From the NCBI GenBank assembly GCA_947174635.1, contig CAMWJS010000011.1, positions 1-63,017 of the forward strand: a DNA stretch of 63,017 nt, in the 5' to 3' direction. A model generated the notes under the pieces. That model was not told where the DNA came from. It made no database searches and saw only the letters and a list, made by a program, of their open reading frames with translations. Made by a program: the position numbers and the translations under genes. Positions 52,968 through 61,970 of the stretch are shown piece after piece. Each line of letters starts with the position of its first letter. The stretch's first letter is position 1. Origin of the DNA: an uncultured Muribaculaceae bacterium. Lineage in GTDB: Bacteria > Bacteroidota > Bacteroidia > Bacteroidales > Muribaculaceae.

Positions 52968-55157
52968 ATGGCAGAAAACGATATTTTGAATAAAAAAGAA
53001 TTATTTGATAATTTGCTTTCATGTGGTCGCCTGTATGAGGCAATCGTCATGCTGAAATCCATTTCGGAGAAAAAGATGCTCTGGGAGGTAACCGACCGTA
53101 TCACAAGGGTGGAGGATGCATACCGCTACATGCTCCGCTATGCGATGGAGGGGGTGGCGGATCCACATCGCGACATTATATATAATAATATCAGGAATGA
53201 TTTGCGTGTGATTTTCGACAGGCTTGCACGTCTTGTCAATACGCAGGTGAGCTCGACTGTATATTACACGACAGTCAGAACGGGGAATATCCCGGCAGTG
53301 GCTGAGGCGGTTGCGCGATACCGCATGCAGCTGCAGTCGAATGATGCGTTCTCGATTGCAGCCGGTGTGGCCCAGGGCTCGTCGCTTCTTGAACTGGAAG
53401 CCGCGGAGACGGCTCTGTTTGAGAGTGTCTGGGTGAATTTCCCGTACTCGGGCGACGATGAGACGTCGCTCAATATGCTTTTGGGAGATGCGTCAGTGCC
53501 CGGCCATGTGAAAATTCTTGTAATTTCGGCAATAATGCTTGGGAGCTTTGAATTTTTTGACGGCAAAAGGGCTATGGTGCTTGCCAATGCATACGCTTCG
53601 GACTCAGCCGACGAGCAGTTGAAGATGACGGCTCTGACCGCATTGTTGCTTTTGCTTTACGTGAACCGCGCCGAAGAGCTGCCTTCTGATGTGCTTGCCC
53701 GTATTGATGCGTTGCGTGATATGTCGGGATGGCAGTCGGATATCAAGACCGTGTATATGGAATTGATACGCACGCGCGACACTGAACGTATCGCTACGAA
53801 GCTGCGCGATGAGATTGTGCCTGAAATGATAAAGATGAAGCCTGAAATCGACAAGCGGATAAAAACGGATTTCGGCCAGGGTGTTGACCCGACGGAGCTT
53901 GAGGAAAATCCGGAATGGCAGGATTTCCTTGAGTCGTCGGGCATTGCCGACCGTATGAAAGAGCTTTCGGAAATACAGGAGGAGGGTGGGGATGTGCTGA
54001 TGGGCACATTCGCACAACTGAAATCATATCCGTTTTTTTATAATCCGGCAAATTGGTTTCTGCCGTTTCATTCCGACAGTTCGGTTGTTGCGCAATTGGG
54101 CGACGACACAAATGTGTTCGGTGAGCTTATAGCTCAGTCTTTCTTTATGTGTGACAGTGACAAGTATTCGTTTGTACTTGCATTCGCGTCGATGCCCGAG
54201 GCGCAGCGCAACATGATGATTTCGCAAATAAAGGCTCAGAATATAAATGCTGCTGAAATCCAGAATGCGTCGCTCAACCTCTCGACAGATACACGCAAGA
54301 ATATTGTCAACAAGTATGTGCAGAACCTGTACCGTTTCTTCCGGTTGTTCCGCCGCAAGGATGATTTTAAAAATCCGTTCGCTTCTGAGATAAATCTTAT
54401 TGAGGTGAAACCGCTTCAGTCTGATTTCCTTGAGGACTCAACGCTTCAGCTTGTGAGTGAATTTTATTTCAAGCATCAGTATTACAAAGAGGCTCTCGGT
54501 GTGTTCAGACTCCGCGAGGCGCACATATTTCCGGACGCTACGCTCTACCAGAAGATGGGCTACTGCCTGCAGCGTCTCGGTGACACAGGCAATGCTATCA
54601 CATATTACGAGCAGTCGGAATTGCTGGTAGGAAACAGCCAGTGGACTACCAAACGACTTGCTGTGGCGCATAAGCAACTCGGCAACTACAGTCAGGCTTT
54701 GGACTATTTCCGCCGACTCGATGCAATGCAGCCCGATAAATTCTCCACGGCTATGAATATCGGCCAGTGTCTGTTGGCGCTTGAAAAGTATGACGAAGCG
54801 TCTAAAGCATTCTATAAAGCTCAATATCTTGATGAAAAATCGGAAAAGCCGCTCAGGCCGCTTGCCTGGTCGTTGCTGATGAATAATGACCTTGCCTCCG
54901 CAGAAAAAATCTATGACAATATATTGAGCATGTCGCCTCAGTCGCTTGATTATATCAACCGCGGGCATGTGTCGCTTCTCAATCGTGATTTCCGCGGCGC
55001 GATTTCCTACTATAGTAAATATGTGTCGGCTTCACCTGAGGGCTGGAAAGGATTTATCAAGGAAATGTCGGATGACAGCCTTAATCTATCCAGACTTGGA
55101 TTTGACGAAAAAATGCTTCCGTTGGTGATTGATGCCGTCAGATATGCGGATATATGA
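52968..55157 (+). CDS. Large tetratricopeptide-repeat protein
   Basis: This 729-residue soluble helical protein has no signal peptide. The first about 480 residues are helical without clear repeats; the C-terminal part (about 500-690) shows TPR-like units such as YYKEALGVFRLREAHIFPDA, YQKMGYCLQRLGDTGNAITY, LAVAHKQLGNYSQALDYFRR and SLDYINRGHVSLLNRDFRGA. It is probably a scaffold or chaperone-like partner; the partner is unknown. ATG 52968 follows a -7 box, and the frame upstream to 52914 crosses it. The DUF4293 gene follows after 43 bp. Confidence 0.82.
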   Translation: MAENDILNKKELFDNLLSCGRLYEAIVMLKSISEKKMLWEVTDRITRVEDAYRYMLRYAMEGVADPHRDIIYNNIRNDLRVIFDRLARLVNTQVSSTVYYTTVRTGNIPAVAEAVARYRMQLQSNDAFSIAAGVAQGSSLLELEAAETALFESVWVNFPYSGDDETSLNMLLGDASVPGHVKILVISAIMLGSFEFFDGKRAMVLANAYASDSADEQLKMTALTALLLLLYVNRAEELPSDVLARIDALRDMSGWQSDIKTVYMELIRTRDTERIATKLRDEIVPEMIKMKPEIDKRIKTDFGQGVDPTELEENPEWQDFLESSGIADRMKELSEIQEEGGDVLMGTFAQLKSYPFFYNPANWFLPFHSDSSVVAQLGDDTNVFGELIAQSFFMCDSDKYSFVLAFASMPEAQRNMMISQIKAQNINAAEIQNASLNLSTDTRKNIVNKYVQNLYRFFRLFRRKDDFKNPFASEINLIEVKPLQSDFLEDSTLQLVSEFYFKHQYYKEALGVFRLREAHIFPDATLYQKMGYCLQRLGDTGNAITYYEQSELLVGNSQWTTKRLAVAHKQLGNYSQALDYFRRLDAMQPDKFSTAMNIGQCLLALEKYDEASKAFYKAQYLDEKSEKPLRPLAWSLLMNNDLASAEKIYDNILSMSPQSLDYINRGHVSLLNRDFRGAISYYSKYVSASPEGWKGFIKEMSDDSLNLSRLGFDEKMLPLVIDAVRYADI

Positions 55158-55200
55158 TTAATCAAAAAAAATAATAAATCAACTATTTAAATATTTTATC

Positions 55201-55626
55201 ATGGTAATACAACGTTTACAGACATTGTTTCTTTTGATTGCGACAGTGCTTATGGCTCTGTTCGCATTTTTACCGTTCGCGTCGGTTGCGGTTGGTCCGC
55301 TGGCGGCTGATTTGTGCCCTAAGGATTTTCCGGTGTACCTAATCTTGAATCTACTGATTGCAATACTTCTGTTTATTGCGATATTCATGTATAAGAATCT
55401 GAAGCTGCAGAAGAAGGTGACGTTGCTGTCGATGGTTCTGATATGCTGTTCGGCTGTCACCGGCGGTTTTCTGCTGTATGGCCCCAATGCGCCTAAGGGA
55501 GTTGTCGCACTTGAATGGGGCGGAGGTGTTCTTCTGCTGATTGGGGCTTTGGTATTCGCGCTTCTGGCATATCGTGGAATAGGCAAAGACCAGCGCACGC
55601 TGTCATCGTACGACCGTATCCGATAA
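55201..55626 (+). CDS. DUF4293 membrane protein
   Basis: This 141-residue protein has four transmembrane segments and starts MVIQRLQTLFLLIATVLMAL, the signature beginning of DUF4293, which in Bacteroidetes is usually found near rpoD-like or rho-like housekeeping genes. It ends in a charged Arg-rich tail after FALLAYRGIGKDQRTLSSYD. The role is unknown. A strong terminator separates it from the convergent rpoD. Confidence 0.85.
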   Translation: MVIQRLQTLFLLIATVLMALFAFLPFASVAVGPLAADLCPKDFPVYLILNLLIAILLFIAIFMYKNLKLQKKVTLLSMVLICCSAVTGGFLLYGPNAPKGVVALEWGGGVLLLIGALVFALLAYRGIGKDQRTLSSYDRIR

Positions 55627-55637
55627 TTCAGGCAGAT

Positions 55638-55688
55638 TATAGGTATAAAAAACGAGCTCCATTGCGGGGCTCGTTTTTTATACCTATA
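55638..55688. terminator. Bidirectional terminator
   Basis: TATAGGTATAAAAAACGAGC at 55638 pairs with GCTCGTTTTTTATACCTATA around a short ATTGCG loop; A- and T-runs flank the GC core so it can serve both DUF4293 and rpoD. Confidence 0.85.
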
Positions 55689-55731
55689 TAATTATAATCT
55701 AATTATAATCTAATGTCTATATTATGTCGGA

Positions 55732-56604
55732 TTATTGTCCGAGATATGTTTTGAGAAGGCGGCTCTTCTGGCCTTTGAGGCGGCGTATTGCCTTTTCTTT
55801 GATCTGGCGTACGCGTTCGCGGGTAAGGTCGAATTTAGCTCCGATTTCTTCGAGGGTCATTTCCTGACAGCCTATGCCGAAGAACATGCGCAGGATATCG
55901 CTTTCGCGTTCGTGGAGCTGCTTGAGTGCGCGGTCAACCTCTTTTGAGAGTGATTCCTGATTGAGGAAAGAGTCGGCGGAAGGGGAGTCGTCGTTGGGGA
56001 TGACGTCAAGAAGACTGTTGTCCTCGCCGTCGGCAAAGGGTGCGTCGACCGATACGTGGCGGCCTGACACTTTCAGGGTGTCGGCAATTTTGTCGACGGG
56101 CACATCGAGTGTCTCTGCAAGTTCCTCGGGAGATGGGCGACGCTCGTTTTCCTGCTCGAATTTCGAGAGGGCCTTGCTTATTTTATTGAGAGAACCGACC
56201 TGATTGAGGGGGAGACGTACGATACGTGACTGTTCGGCAAGAGCCTGAAGGATTGACTGGCGAATCCACCATACGGCGTAGGATATGAATTTGAAACCAC
56301 GCGTTTCGTCAAATTTCTGGGCAGCTTTGATAAGTCCGACATTACCCTCGTTGATGAGGTCGGGAAGGCTGAGTCCCTGATTCTGGTATTGTTTGGCAAC
56401 CGATACCACGAAACGAAGGTTGGCGCGGGTGAGTTTATCAAGAGCGTGCTGTCGCTCAGCTTCGCTGCCGTTGCGAATCATCTGGGCGAGTTCAACTTCC
56501 TCTTCGACAGTTATCAACTCTTCGCGTCCAATCTCCTGCAGGTATTTGTCAAGAGATGCACTTTCGCGATTGGTAATCGATTTGGTAATCTTCAGTTGTC
56601 TCAT
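55732..56604 (-). CDS. rpoD: Primary RNA polymerase sigma factor RpoD/SigA
   Basis: This housekeeping sigma factor has 290 residues, short because the Bacteroidetes protein lacks the large N-terminal region 1. Region 1.2 is at about 15-50 ([14 protein letters not shown]), region 2 at about 55-125 ([30 protein letters not shown]), region 3 at about 130-205 and region 4 at about 215-280 ([20 protein letters not shown]). It recognises TTTG/TAnnTTTG promoters such as those seen here. Confidence 0.97.
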   Translation of the reverse strand: MRQLKITKSITNRESASLDKYLQEIGREELITVEEEVELAQMIRNGSEAERQHALDKLTRANLRFVVSVAKQYQNQGLSLPDLINEGNVGLIKAAQKFDETRGFKFISYAVWWIRQSILQALAEQSRIVRLPLNQVGSLNKISKALSKFEQENERRPSPEELAETLDVPVDKIADTLKVSGRHVSVDAPFADGEDNSLLDVIPNDDSPSADSFLNQESLSKEVDRALKQLHERESDILRMFFGIGCQEMTLEEIGAKFDLTRERVRQIKEKAIRRLKGQKSRLLKTYLGQ

Positions 56605-56630
56605 ATTCTATCGATAGTTTTTACAAACTG

Positions 56631-56638
56631 CAAATTTA
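56631..56638 (-). promoter_or_regulatory. -7 element of rpoD
   Basis: The minus strand reads TAAATTTG 26 nt upstream of the rpoD ATG; a weak TTG lies about 22 nt further upstream. Confidence 0.5.
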
Positions 56639-56740
56639 TAAAATAATAATGAATTTATAACAATCGGCACTGTAAAAATAACGCGCGGTTTCACCAAATA
56701 TTGCATTTTTAACAAAAGTTGTACCTGCCGATGCAAAAAG

Positions 56741-56783
56741 AGCGGAACGATACCCGGCATGCAATAGTCAGTATCGTTCCGCT
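56741..56783 (-). terminator. Terminator of ABC transporter operon
   Basis: A 13-bp stem (AGCGGAACGATAC at 56741-56753, GTATCGTTCCGCT at 56771-56783), followed on the minus strand by CTTTTTG, lies about 40 nt past the permease stop. Confidence 0.85.
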
Positions 56784-56823
56784 GCTGTAATTTGGGGTGT
56801 CGGTGCGTGGCTGCACCGGGATA

Positions 56824-58128
56824 TCACTTATATCTTGCCCATTTGATGAGTTCCTTCAGGTTGGGCTTCTTGCCGTACATGAATATGCCCACACGGTATA
56901 TCTTGGCGGTAAACCATATTATTGCTACAATCGATACGTATAGGATGGCGAGCGATGATATGATTTCTCCCGCAGGTACTCCCGCAGGAATGCGTGACAT
57001 CATAATCATCGGCGCTGTGAACGGTATCATTGAGAGTATTGTGGCAAGCGATGAGTCGGGGTTCTGACCTATCGTCATGGCAAACATCAGTCCGACAATC
57101 ACCGGTACGATACAGAACACCTGCAACTGTGCGCCATCCTGGGCGTTGTCGACCGATGCACCGATGGCGGCATAGAGTGAGGCATAAAGCATGAAGCCGC
57201 CGATAAGGAAGAGTATAAGATAACCGAAAATAGAGAAAATGTAGCTGAGAGAGCTGAGCATCGCCATCACCTGAAGCACGCCGAAGTCGGTGGTCGCGTC
57301 GGCAGGATTAAGTGTGCCGGCCTTAAGTGCTGCAAGCTCGGCAAACATCTGGTCGCCTGCGATACCCGGGAGGACAAAGGTAATAAATCCGGCGATCAGC
57401 AGCGCCCATATTATCACCTGTGTGATGGCAACGGCCCCGATGCCGATTATCTTGCCGAGCATGAGATGTGTCGGCTTGATAGAGGTGACGATTATCTCGA
57501 GAACGCGGTTGTTTTTCTCCTCTATAATGCTCATCATGACGAGCTGGCCGTAAATTATAATAAACATGTAGAGGATAAACGACATGGCGATACCAATGAG
57601 ATAGCTTGTCAGCGAATTGGATGACGATTCGTTGCCTTGATTATCGATTTTATGCGAGCTGATTACGACGTCGGCCTCGACTTCGCCGAGCAATTCCTTC
57701 AGATTGCCCAGCTGGAGGTCTTCGAGACGACGCGCCTCGATGGCGTTTTTGATGTCATCTTTAATCAATGTCTCGGTCTCGATTGAACCGCCACCGCGGT
57801 GGTACAGGGATACAGAGGTGGGATTTTCTATTATATCTTCACCGATGACAAGGAATGTGTTGACATCTGTATCGGTTCGGAGTGAATCGACGGGCAGCGG
57901 TGAGATTACATAAGGCAGTGAATAGTGGTCGATAAGGTAGGGCGCTATTTTACCCGAGTTGTCCACGACAGTGATTGCCTCCGGTGCGCTGCCGATGCCG
58001 CTCAGCAATGCGGGTGCGAACATCAGCGCCAGCATCACGACAGGCATAAGCAATGTGGTGAATATAAATCCTTTTTTGCGTACACGCTGTGTGTATTCGC
58101 GGTTAATTACGAGTAATATATTGTTCAT
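56824..58128 (-). CDS. ABC-2 type transporter permease (NatB-like)
   Basis: This 434-residue inner-membrane protein has an N-terminal transmembrane helix (FIFTTLLMPVVMLALMFAPA), a periplasmic domain of about 150 residues, and five to six C-terminal helices, with the ABC-2 family block MMSIIEEKNNRVLEIIVTSI. It resembles NatB/YhaP exporters of sodium, drugs or lipids; the cargo is unknown. Its start overlaps the ATPase gene stop by 4 bp (ATGA), so both halves are made together. Confidence 0.9.
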   Translation of the reverse strand: MNNILLVINREYTQRVRKKGFIFTTLLMPVVMLALMFAPALLSGIGSAPEAITVVDNSGKIAPYLIDHYSLPYVISPLPVDSLRTDTDVNTFLVIGEDIIENPTSVSLYHRGGGSIETETLIKDDIKNAIEARRLEDLQLGNLKELLGEVEADVVISSHKIDNQGNESSSNSLTSYLIGIAMSFILYMFIIIYGQLVMMSIIEEKNNRVLEIIVTSIKPTHLMLGKIIGIGAVAITQVIIWALLIAGFITFVLPGIAGDQMFAELAALKAGTLNPADATTDFGVLQVMAMLSSLSYIFSIFGYLILFLIGGFMLYASLYAAIGASVDNAQDGAQLQVFCIVPVIVGLMFAMTIGQNPDSSLATILSMIPFTAPMIMMSRIPAGVPAGEIISSLAILYVSIVAIIWFTAKIYRVGIFMYGKKPNLKELIKWARYK

Positions 58129-59057
58129 GACTTGCGGTTGTTGTTTTCGACTGATGTGATGAATATCTCGTCCATCGACGGCAGGTCGGCGGAGAATGAG
58201 CTTAATGCGACAGTGTCGTTTGCGGTGGCTATAATGTCGTGCAGGCTTGTGCCGGGTGCGAAGCGAAGGGTCATGCGGGTGTTGCCGTCTTCGTTTCTGT
58301 CGGAGGAGATGTTTGACACTACCCTGTCGCCGAAAGCAGCCAGGAGAGAGCGTTCATCGCCGGCGAATGTGAACTGATAGCGGTCGGCGCCAAAGCGGTG
58401 GCGTATCTCGTTGACGTTGCCCGAAAGAATGTTGTGCGATTTGTTGATGAGCGTTATTTCATCGCAAAGAGTCTCTACCGACGACATGTTGTGGGTGGAG
58501 AATATGATCGTAGCTCCGTTTTTGCGGAGTTCGAGTATTTCATCTTTTAGCAACTTTGCATTGATGGGGTCAAATCCGGAGAACGGCTCGTCGAAAATAA
58601 GCAGTTTCGGGTTGTGAAGCACGGTGATGATGAACTGGACTTTCTGGGCCATGCCTTTTGACAGCTCTTCCACTTTTTTGTTCCACCATTCCGTGATGCC
58701 GAATTTCTCAAACCATTGATGCAACTGCGCCGATGCGTCATGTTTCGACATGCCTTTTAGGCGGGCAAAAAACATGGCCTGTTCGCCGACTTTCATCTTT
58801 TTGTAAAGGCCGCGCTCTTCAGGCAGATAGCCGATAGAATTGACATCGGCCTGTGTCAGCTGGTGTCCGCAGAAATAAACTGTTCCCGAGTCGGGGGCTG
58901 TGATGTGGTTGATGATGCGCAACAGGGTCGTTTTTCCCGCTCCGTTAGGGCCGAGGAGGCCGTAGATGCTTCCTTCGGGCACTGCCAGTGACACATCATC
59001 AAGTGCCTTATGACCGACAAATTGCTTCGAGACGTGGTCTGCTTTTACTATATCCAT
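58125..59057 (-). CDS. ABC transporter ATP-binding protein (NatA-like)
   Basis: This 310-residue ATPase has Walker A YGLLGPNGAGKTTLLRI, Q-loop, signature LSKGMAQKVQF (a variant of LSGGQ), Walker B LLIFDEPFSGFDPI and a C-terminal DUF4162-type extension (about 220-310) typical of the NatA family. It drives the permease encoded next. ATG 59057 (MDIVKADHVSKQF) is the natural start; the longer frame to 59156 crosses an upstream repeat motif. Confidence 0.93.
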   Translation of the reverse strand: MDIVKADHVSKQFVGHKALDDVSLAVPEGSIYGLLGPNGAGKTTLLRIINHITAPDSGTVYFCGHQLTQADVNSIGYLPEERGLYKKMKVGEQAMFFARLKGMSKHDASAQLHQWFEKFGITEWWNKKVEELSKGMAQKVQFIITVLHNPKLLIFDEPFSGFDPINAKLLKDEILELRKNGATIIFSTHNMSSVETLCDEITLINKSHNILSGNVNEIRHRFGADRYQFTFAGDERSLLAAFGDRVVSNISSDRNEDGNTRMTLRFAPGTSLHDIIATANDTVALSSFSADLPSMDEIFITSVENNNRKS

Positions 59058-59100
59058 TGTTTTATGAAAATAAATTGATTTTGTCTTTTTTTTGTGGCAT

Positions 59101-59135
59101 ACATAACTGTTCAAAATTATTTTAAACAGTTGCAT
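59101..59135. promoter_or_regulatory. Copy C of dispersed near-palindromic motif
   Basis: ACATAACTGTTCAAAAT with TATTTTAAACAGTTGCAT forms an imperfect inverted repeat 44 nt upstream of the ABC ATPase start. Confidence 0.45.
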
Positions 59136-59178
59136 ATAACTACAAAAGATACGCAAAGGTAGTTATTTTGTAACAAAA

Positions 59179-59217
59179 TAATGTCGAAAATTGAGTTTTT
59201 CTCAATTTTCGACATTA
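59179..59217 (-). terminator. Terminator of htrA
   Basis: A 17-bp perfect stem (59179-59195 with 59201-59217; core TGTCGAAAATTGAG) and a 5-nt loop, followed on the minus strand by TTTTGTTACAAAAT, lies 120 nt after the htrA stop. Confidence 0.7.
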
Positions 59218-59237
59218 TAATTATTGTTGTAATGCTA

Positions 59238-59262
59238 AGTAACTGTTCAAAATTATTTTGAT
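59238..59262. promoter_or_regulatory. Copy D of dispersed motif
   Basis: AAGTAACTGTTCAAAATTAT is followed by TTTGA and has no second half-site. It lies 3' of htrA (75 nt past the stop) and about 180 nt upstream of the ABC ATPase start, unlike the other copies. Confidence 0.4.
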
Positions 59263-59336
59263 ATTATGGCGGAGTCTTTTCAGCCGCTTTCTATCTCGTC
59301 ATCAGTCATGTAGCTCGCTACATTCCTTCTTATGTG

Positions 59337-60806
59337 TTATTGTGCGATATCTACGGCATAGTATACTTTGCGCGGAGAACCGGGATACACGCCGGAGATG
59401 AACATCACGTGGTCGTATTCGTCGCTTGATATGATGGCGTCGTAAAGTTTTTTCATATCGTCGGCCGATTTGACATAGACGTTGTTGATGTCGACGATAA
59501 TGAAACCGTCACGTATGCCTGCTTTCCTGAATTTGCCGTCGGTGATGTCGGTCACCTGCAGTCCGGAGGGTATGCGTAGTTTGGCGAGTGTGTCTTCGTT
59601 GACTTCCTTGAAGCTGCATCCCAAGGTCGATACATCGTTTTTCGTAGTGATTTCGCTGTCGCCATTGGCATTTTTCAATGTCACGTCAATATTCCGGCGC
59701 TTGTTGTCGCGGATTACCGACAATGTGATTGTGTCGCCGGGACGATGTTTGGCGATTTCTTCCTGAAGCTGTCCGGTAGTGGTGGTCGGATTGCCGTTGA
59801 TTGAGGTAATGACATCGTTGGGGAGAATGCCGGCGTCATCGGCGCTGCTGCCTTCTACCACTTCGGCTACAAAGATACCTGCCGGAACGGCTGTGATGTT
59901 CTTCTCCTTGGCTACCTGCGGATTGAGCTCGGTGAATGATACTCCGAGAAGTGCGCGCTGCACGGTGCCGTAATTCTCGATGTCGTCAACAATCTTGCTG
60001 ACAATCGAGGTCGGTATTGCGAAAGAGTTGCCGGCATAGTTGCCTGTCTGCGAATAGATGGCGGTGTTGATGCCTACGAGTTCGCCGTTGAGATTGACGA
60101 GTGCGCCGCCCGAGTTGCCTGGATTGACGGCTGCGTCGGTCTGTATGTACGACTCGACGCTCTGACGCGAGCGGTAGCCGGTGGTCGAAGAGATATTGCG
60201 CGCTTTGGCGCTGACGATGCCGGCAGTTACCGTCGATGTGAATCCGAAGGGATTGCCTACGGCAAGCACCCATTCTCCCACACGGAGGTTTTCTGAATCG
60301 CCCATCGTGATTGCCTGTAGGCTGTCGGCGTCTATCTTTATGACGGCAAGGTCGGTGGTGGCGTCGGTGCCGATGACAGTCGCGTCAAACGAGCGGTTGT
60401 CGTTAAGCGTGACCTCCAGTCGGTCGGCGCCGTCGATTACGTGGTTGTTGGTTATGATGAGTCCGTTGTCCTTGATGATGACGCCCGAGCCGAGTCCGCT
60501 CTGGCGCATCTGCGGTTCCTCTTTGGCGCCCTCTTTCTCTTTGCGCTGCGGCTGCTGTCGGCGGGGCTGGCTCGGACCGAAGAAAAATTCAAAGAACGGG
60601 TCACCCTCAAACGGATTGAAGCCGCCCATGTCGGAACTGCGCCGCTGCGGTGTAGGCTTTACGTAGCTTTTGATTGAAACTACAGAATTGACTGTGGCTT
60701 CGGCCGCGCGGGTAAAATCAACGTTCTCAAATGCCGATGCTGTGGTTGTTGCGCCGACAAGAAGAGCCGGTACAAATATTTTCCTTGAAAAATCTTTCAA
60801 ATTCAT
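59337..60806 (-). CDS. Periplasmic serine protease, HtrA/DegP (Do) family
   Basis: This 489-residue protease and chaperone removes misfolded envelope proteins. It has a signal peptide (about 1-25), a loop rich in Phe, Gln and Arg (about 55-100), a trypsin-like domain with the triad His122 (IITNNHVIDGAD), Asp152 (ATTDLAVIKID) and Ser232 (VNPGNSGGALV), and two PDZ domains (about 285-370 with GILPNDVITSINGNPT, and 390-480 with GIRDGFIIVDINNVYV). DegP and DegQ cannot be told apart here. Confidence 0.95.
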   Translation of the reverse strand: MNLKDFSRKIFVPALLVGATTTASAFENVDFTRAAEATVNSVVSIKSYVKPTPQRRSSDMGGFNPFEGDPFFEFFFGPSQPRRQQPQRKEKEGAKEEPQMRQSGLGSGVIIKDNGLIITNNHVIDGADRLEVTLNDNRSFDATVIGTDATTDLAVIKIDADSLQAITMGDSENLRVGEWVLAVGNPFGFTSTVTAGIVSAKARNISSTTGYRSRQSVESYIQTDAAVNPGNSGGALVNLNGELVGINTAIYSQTGNYAGNSFAIPTSIVSKIVDDIENYGTVQRALLGVSFTELNPQVAKEKNITAVPAGIFVAEVVEGSSADDAGILPNDVITSINGNPTTTTGQLQEEIAKHRPGDTITLSVIRDNKRRNIDVTLKNANGDSEITTKNDVSTLGCSFKEVNEDTLAKLRIPSGLQVTDITDGKFRKAGIRDGFIIVDINNVYVKSADDMKKLYDAIISSDEYDHVMFISGVYPGSPRKVYYAVDIAQ

Positions 60807-60943
60807 TGCAATAAAAATTTTTGATAAATCGTTGATGAATTAGGTATGTGCAAATATAACGATAAAAAAGAGAGATTATGTGCGAAATTGTTACACTTAA
60901 GTATATTTAATATTACACCTGTGTGATTTAAATCAAATTTTAT

Positions 60944-60951
60944 TAAATTTG
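60944..60951 (+). promoter_or_regulatory. -7 element of NlpC/P60 gene
   Basis: TAAATTTG fits TAnnTTTG, 14 nt before the ATG at 60966; the -33 box is unclear. Confidence 0.5.
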
Positions 60952-60965
60952 TGTAATCAATCATA

Positions 60966-61880
60966 ATGAGAACTACGGCGCGTACTTTGTTGAAGCTCCT
61001 CCTTCTGTCGTCAATGGCGATAGGGATAGCGGGATGTCACTCTTCCAGGAAAACGGTAAGAGGGAATAGCGGTGTGCCTGTCCGTAAGGTCGACTATAAG
61101 GAAATGAAGTCGGACGTGGAGTCACGTCATTACGACACTCAGCAGATTGGCGCCTTGGTGGCGGAAGCTGCACGCTGGCTCGGGGTACCGTATAAATATG
61201 CCGGCAATGATAAAAAGGGGGTCGACTGTTCGGGGCTGACCTCGCAGGTGTTTCTCAAGACGCTCAATGTGAAGATGCCGCGCAGCTCGCGCGAACAGCA
61301 GCAGTGGTGCACCAATATCAGGAAAGAAAATCTTCAGCCAGGCGACCTCGTATTCTTTGCTACCGGCTCAAATCGCAACCGGGTGAGCCACGTAGGGATA
61401 TATATCGGCAACGGCGACATCATACATGCCTCGTCGTCGCGTGGCGTCATCATAAGCAATCTCGGAGAGACATATTATCTGTCGCGCTACCATTCATCGG
61501 GCCGCCCCGACGTAATCCATCAGATTTATGCCTCAGCCAATCGCGACAGTAAAAAGAAAAACAAAAACAAGTCCAAAAATACCGAAGCTAAAATCAACCC
61601 CGTTACACCGAATAAAAACAGCGGGAAAGTAAACCGGACCGCTCCCGTCAGCACCCCGACAATTTCAGTGGACGAACTTATAGAAATGCAGGTTGACTCC
61701 ATTGCCACCTCCATTGACAACACCGAAATCCCGGCAACTCCGCCAACTCGTTCCATCCCGGCTAAGCCAACTTCACCCGCAGTGTCTCCAGTTACTGCCT
61801 CACCAACTCCGGAAATTCCTATTCCCTCAATTACCACCGAAGAACCAACTGATACTATCTTCAATCAGTTTTTTGATTAG
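60966..61880 (+). CDS. NlpC/P60 (C40) peptidoglycan hydrolase lipoprotein
   Basis: This 304-residue lipoprotein cleaves peptide cross-links in the cell wall. It has a lipobox ending IGIAGC (Cys24) and a C40 domain at about 58-180 with catalytic Cys88 in KKGVDCSGLTSQVF, His142 in RVSHVGIYIGNG and a third polar residue near His154. The C-terminal 110 residues are low complexity: a Lys/Asn-rich stretch (about 195-220) and then a Pro/Thr/Ser-rich tail ending in TDTIFNQFFD, probably a spacer across the wall. Confidence 0.92.
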   Translation: MRTTARTLLKLLLLSSMAIGIAGCHSSRKTVRGNSGVPVRKVDYKEMKSDVESRHYDTQQIGALVAEAARWLGVPYKYAGNDKKGVDCSGLTSQVFLKTLNVKMPRSSREQQQWCTNIRKENLQPGDLVFFATGSNRNRVSHVGIYIGNGDIIHASSSRGVIISNLGETYYLSRYHSSGRPDVIHQIYASANRDSKKKNKNKSKNTEAKINPVTPNKNSGKVNRTAPVSTPTISVDELIEMQVDSIATSIDNTEIPATPPTRSIPAKPTSPAVSPVTASPTPEIPIPSITTEEPTDTIFNQFFD

Positions 61881-61930
61881 ATAGGTAATATTAAAAGTAG
61901 GGAAGAATGCTGTATCGGGAGAAAAATATG

Positions 61931-61938
61931 TACCTTTG
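61931..61938 (+). promoter_or_regulatory. -7 element of MFS gene
   Basis: TACCTTTG fits TAnnTTTG, 32 nt before the ATG at 61971; no clear TTTG at -33. Confidence 0.55.
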
Positions 61939-61970
61939 CAGTCCGAAAATAGCTTAGATTATATATAATA

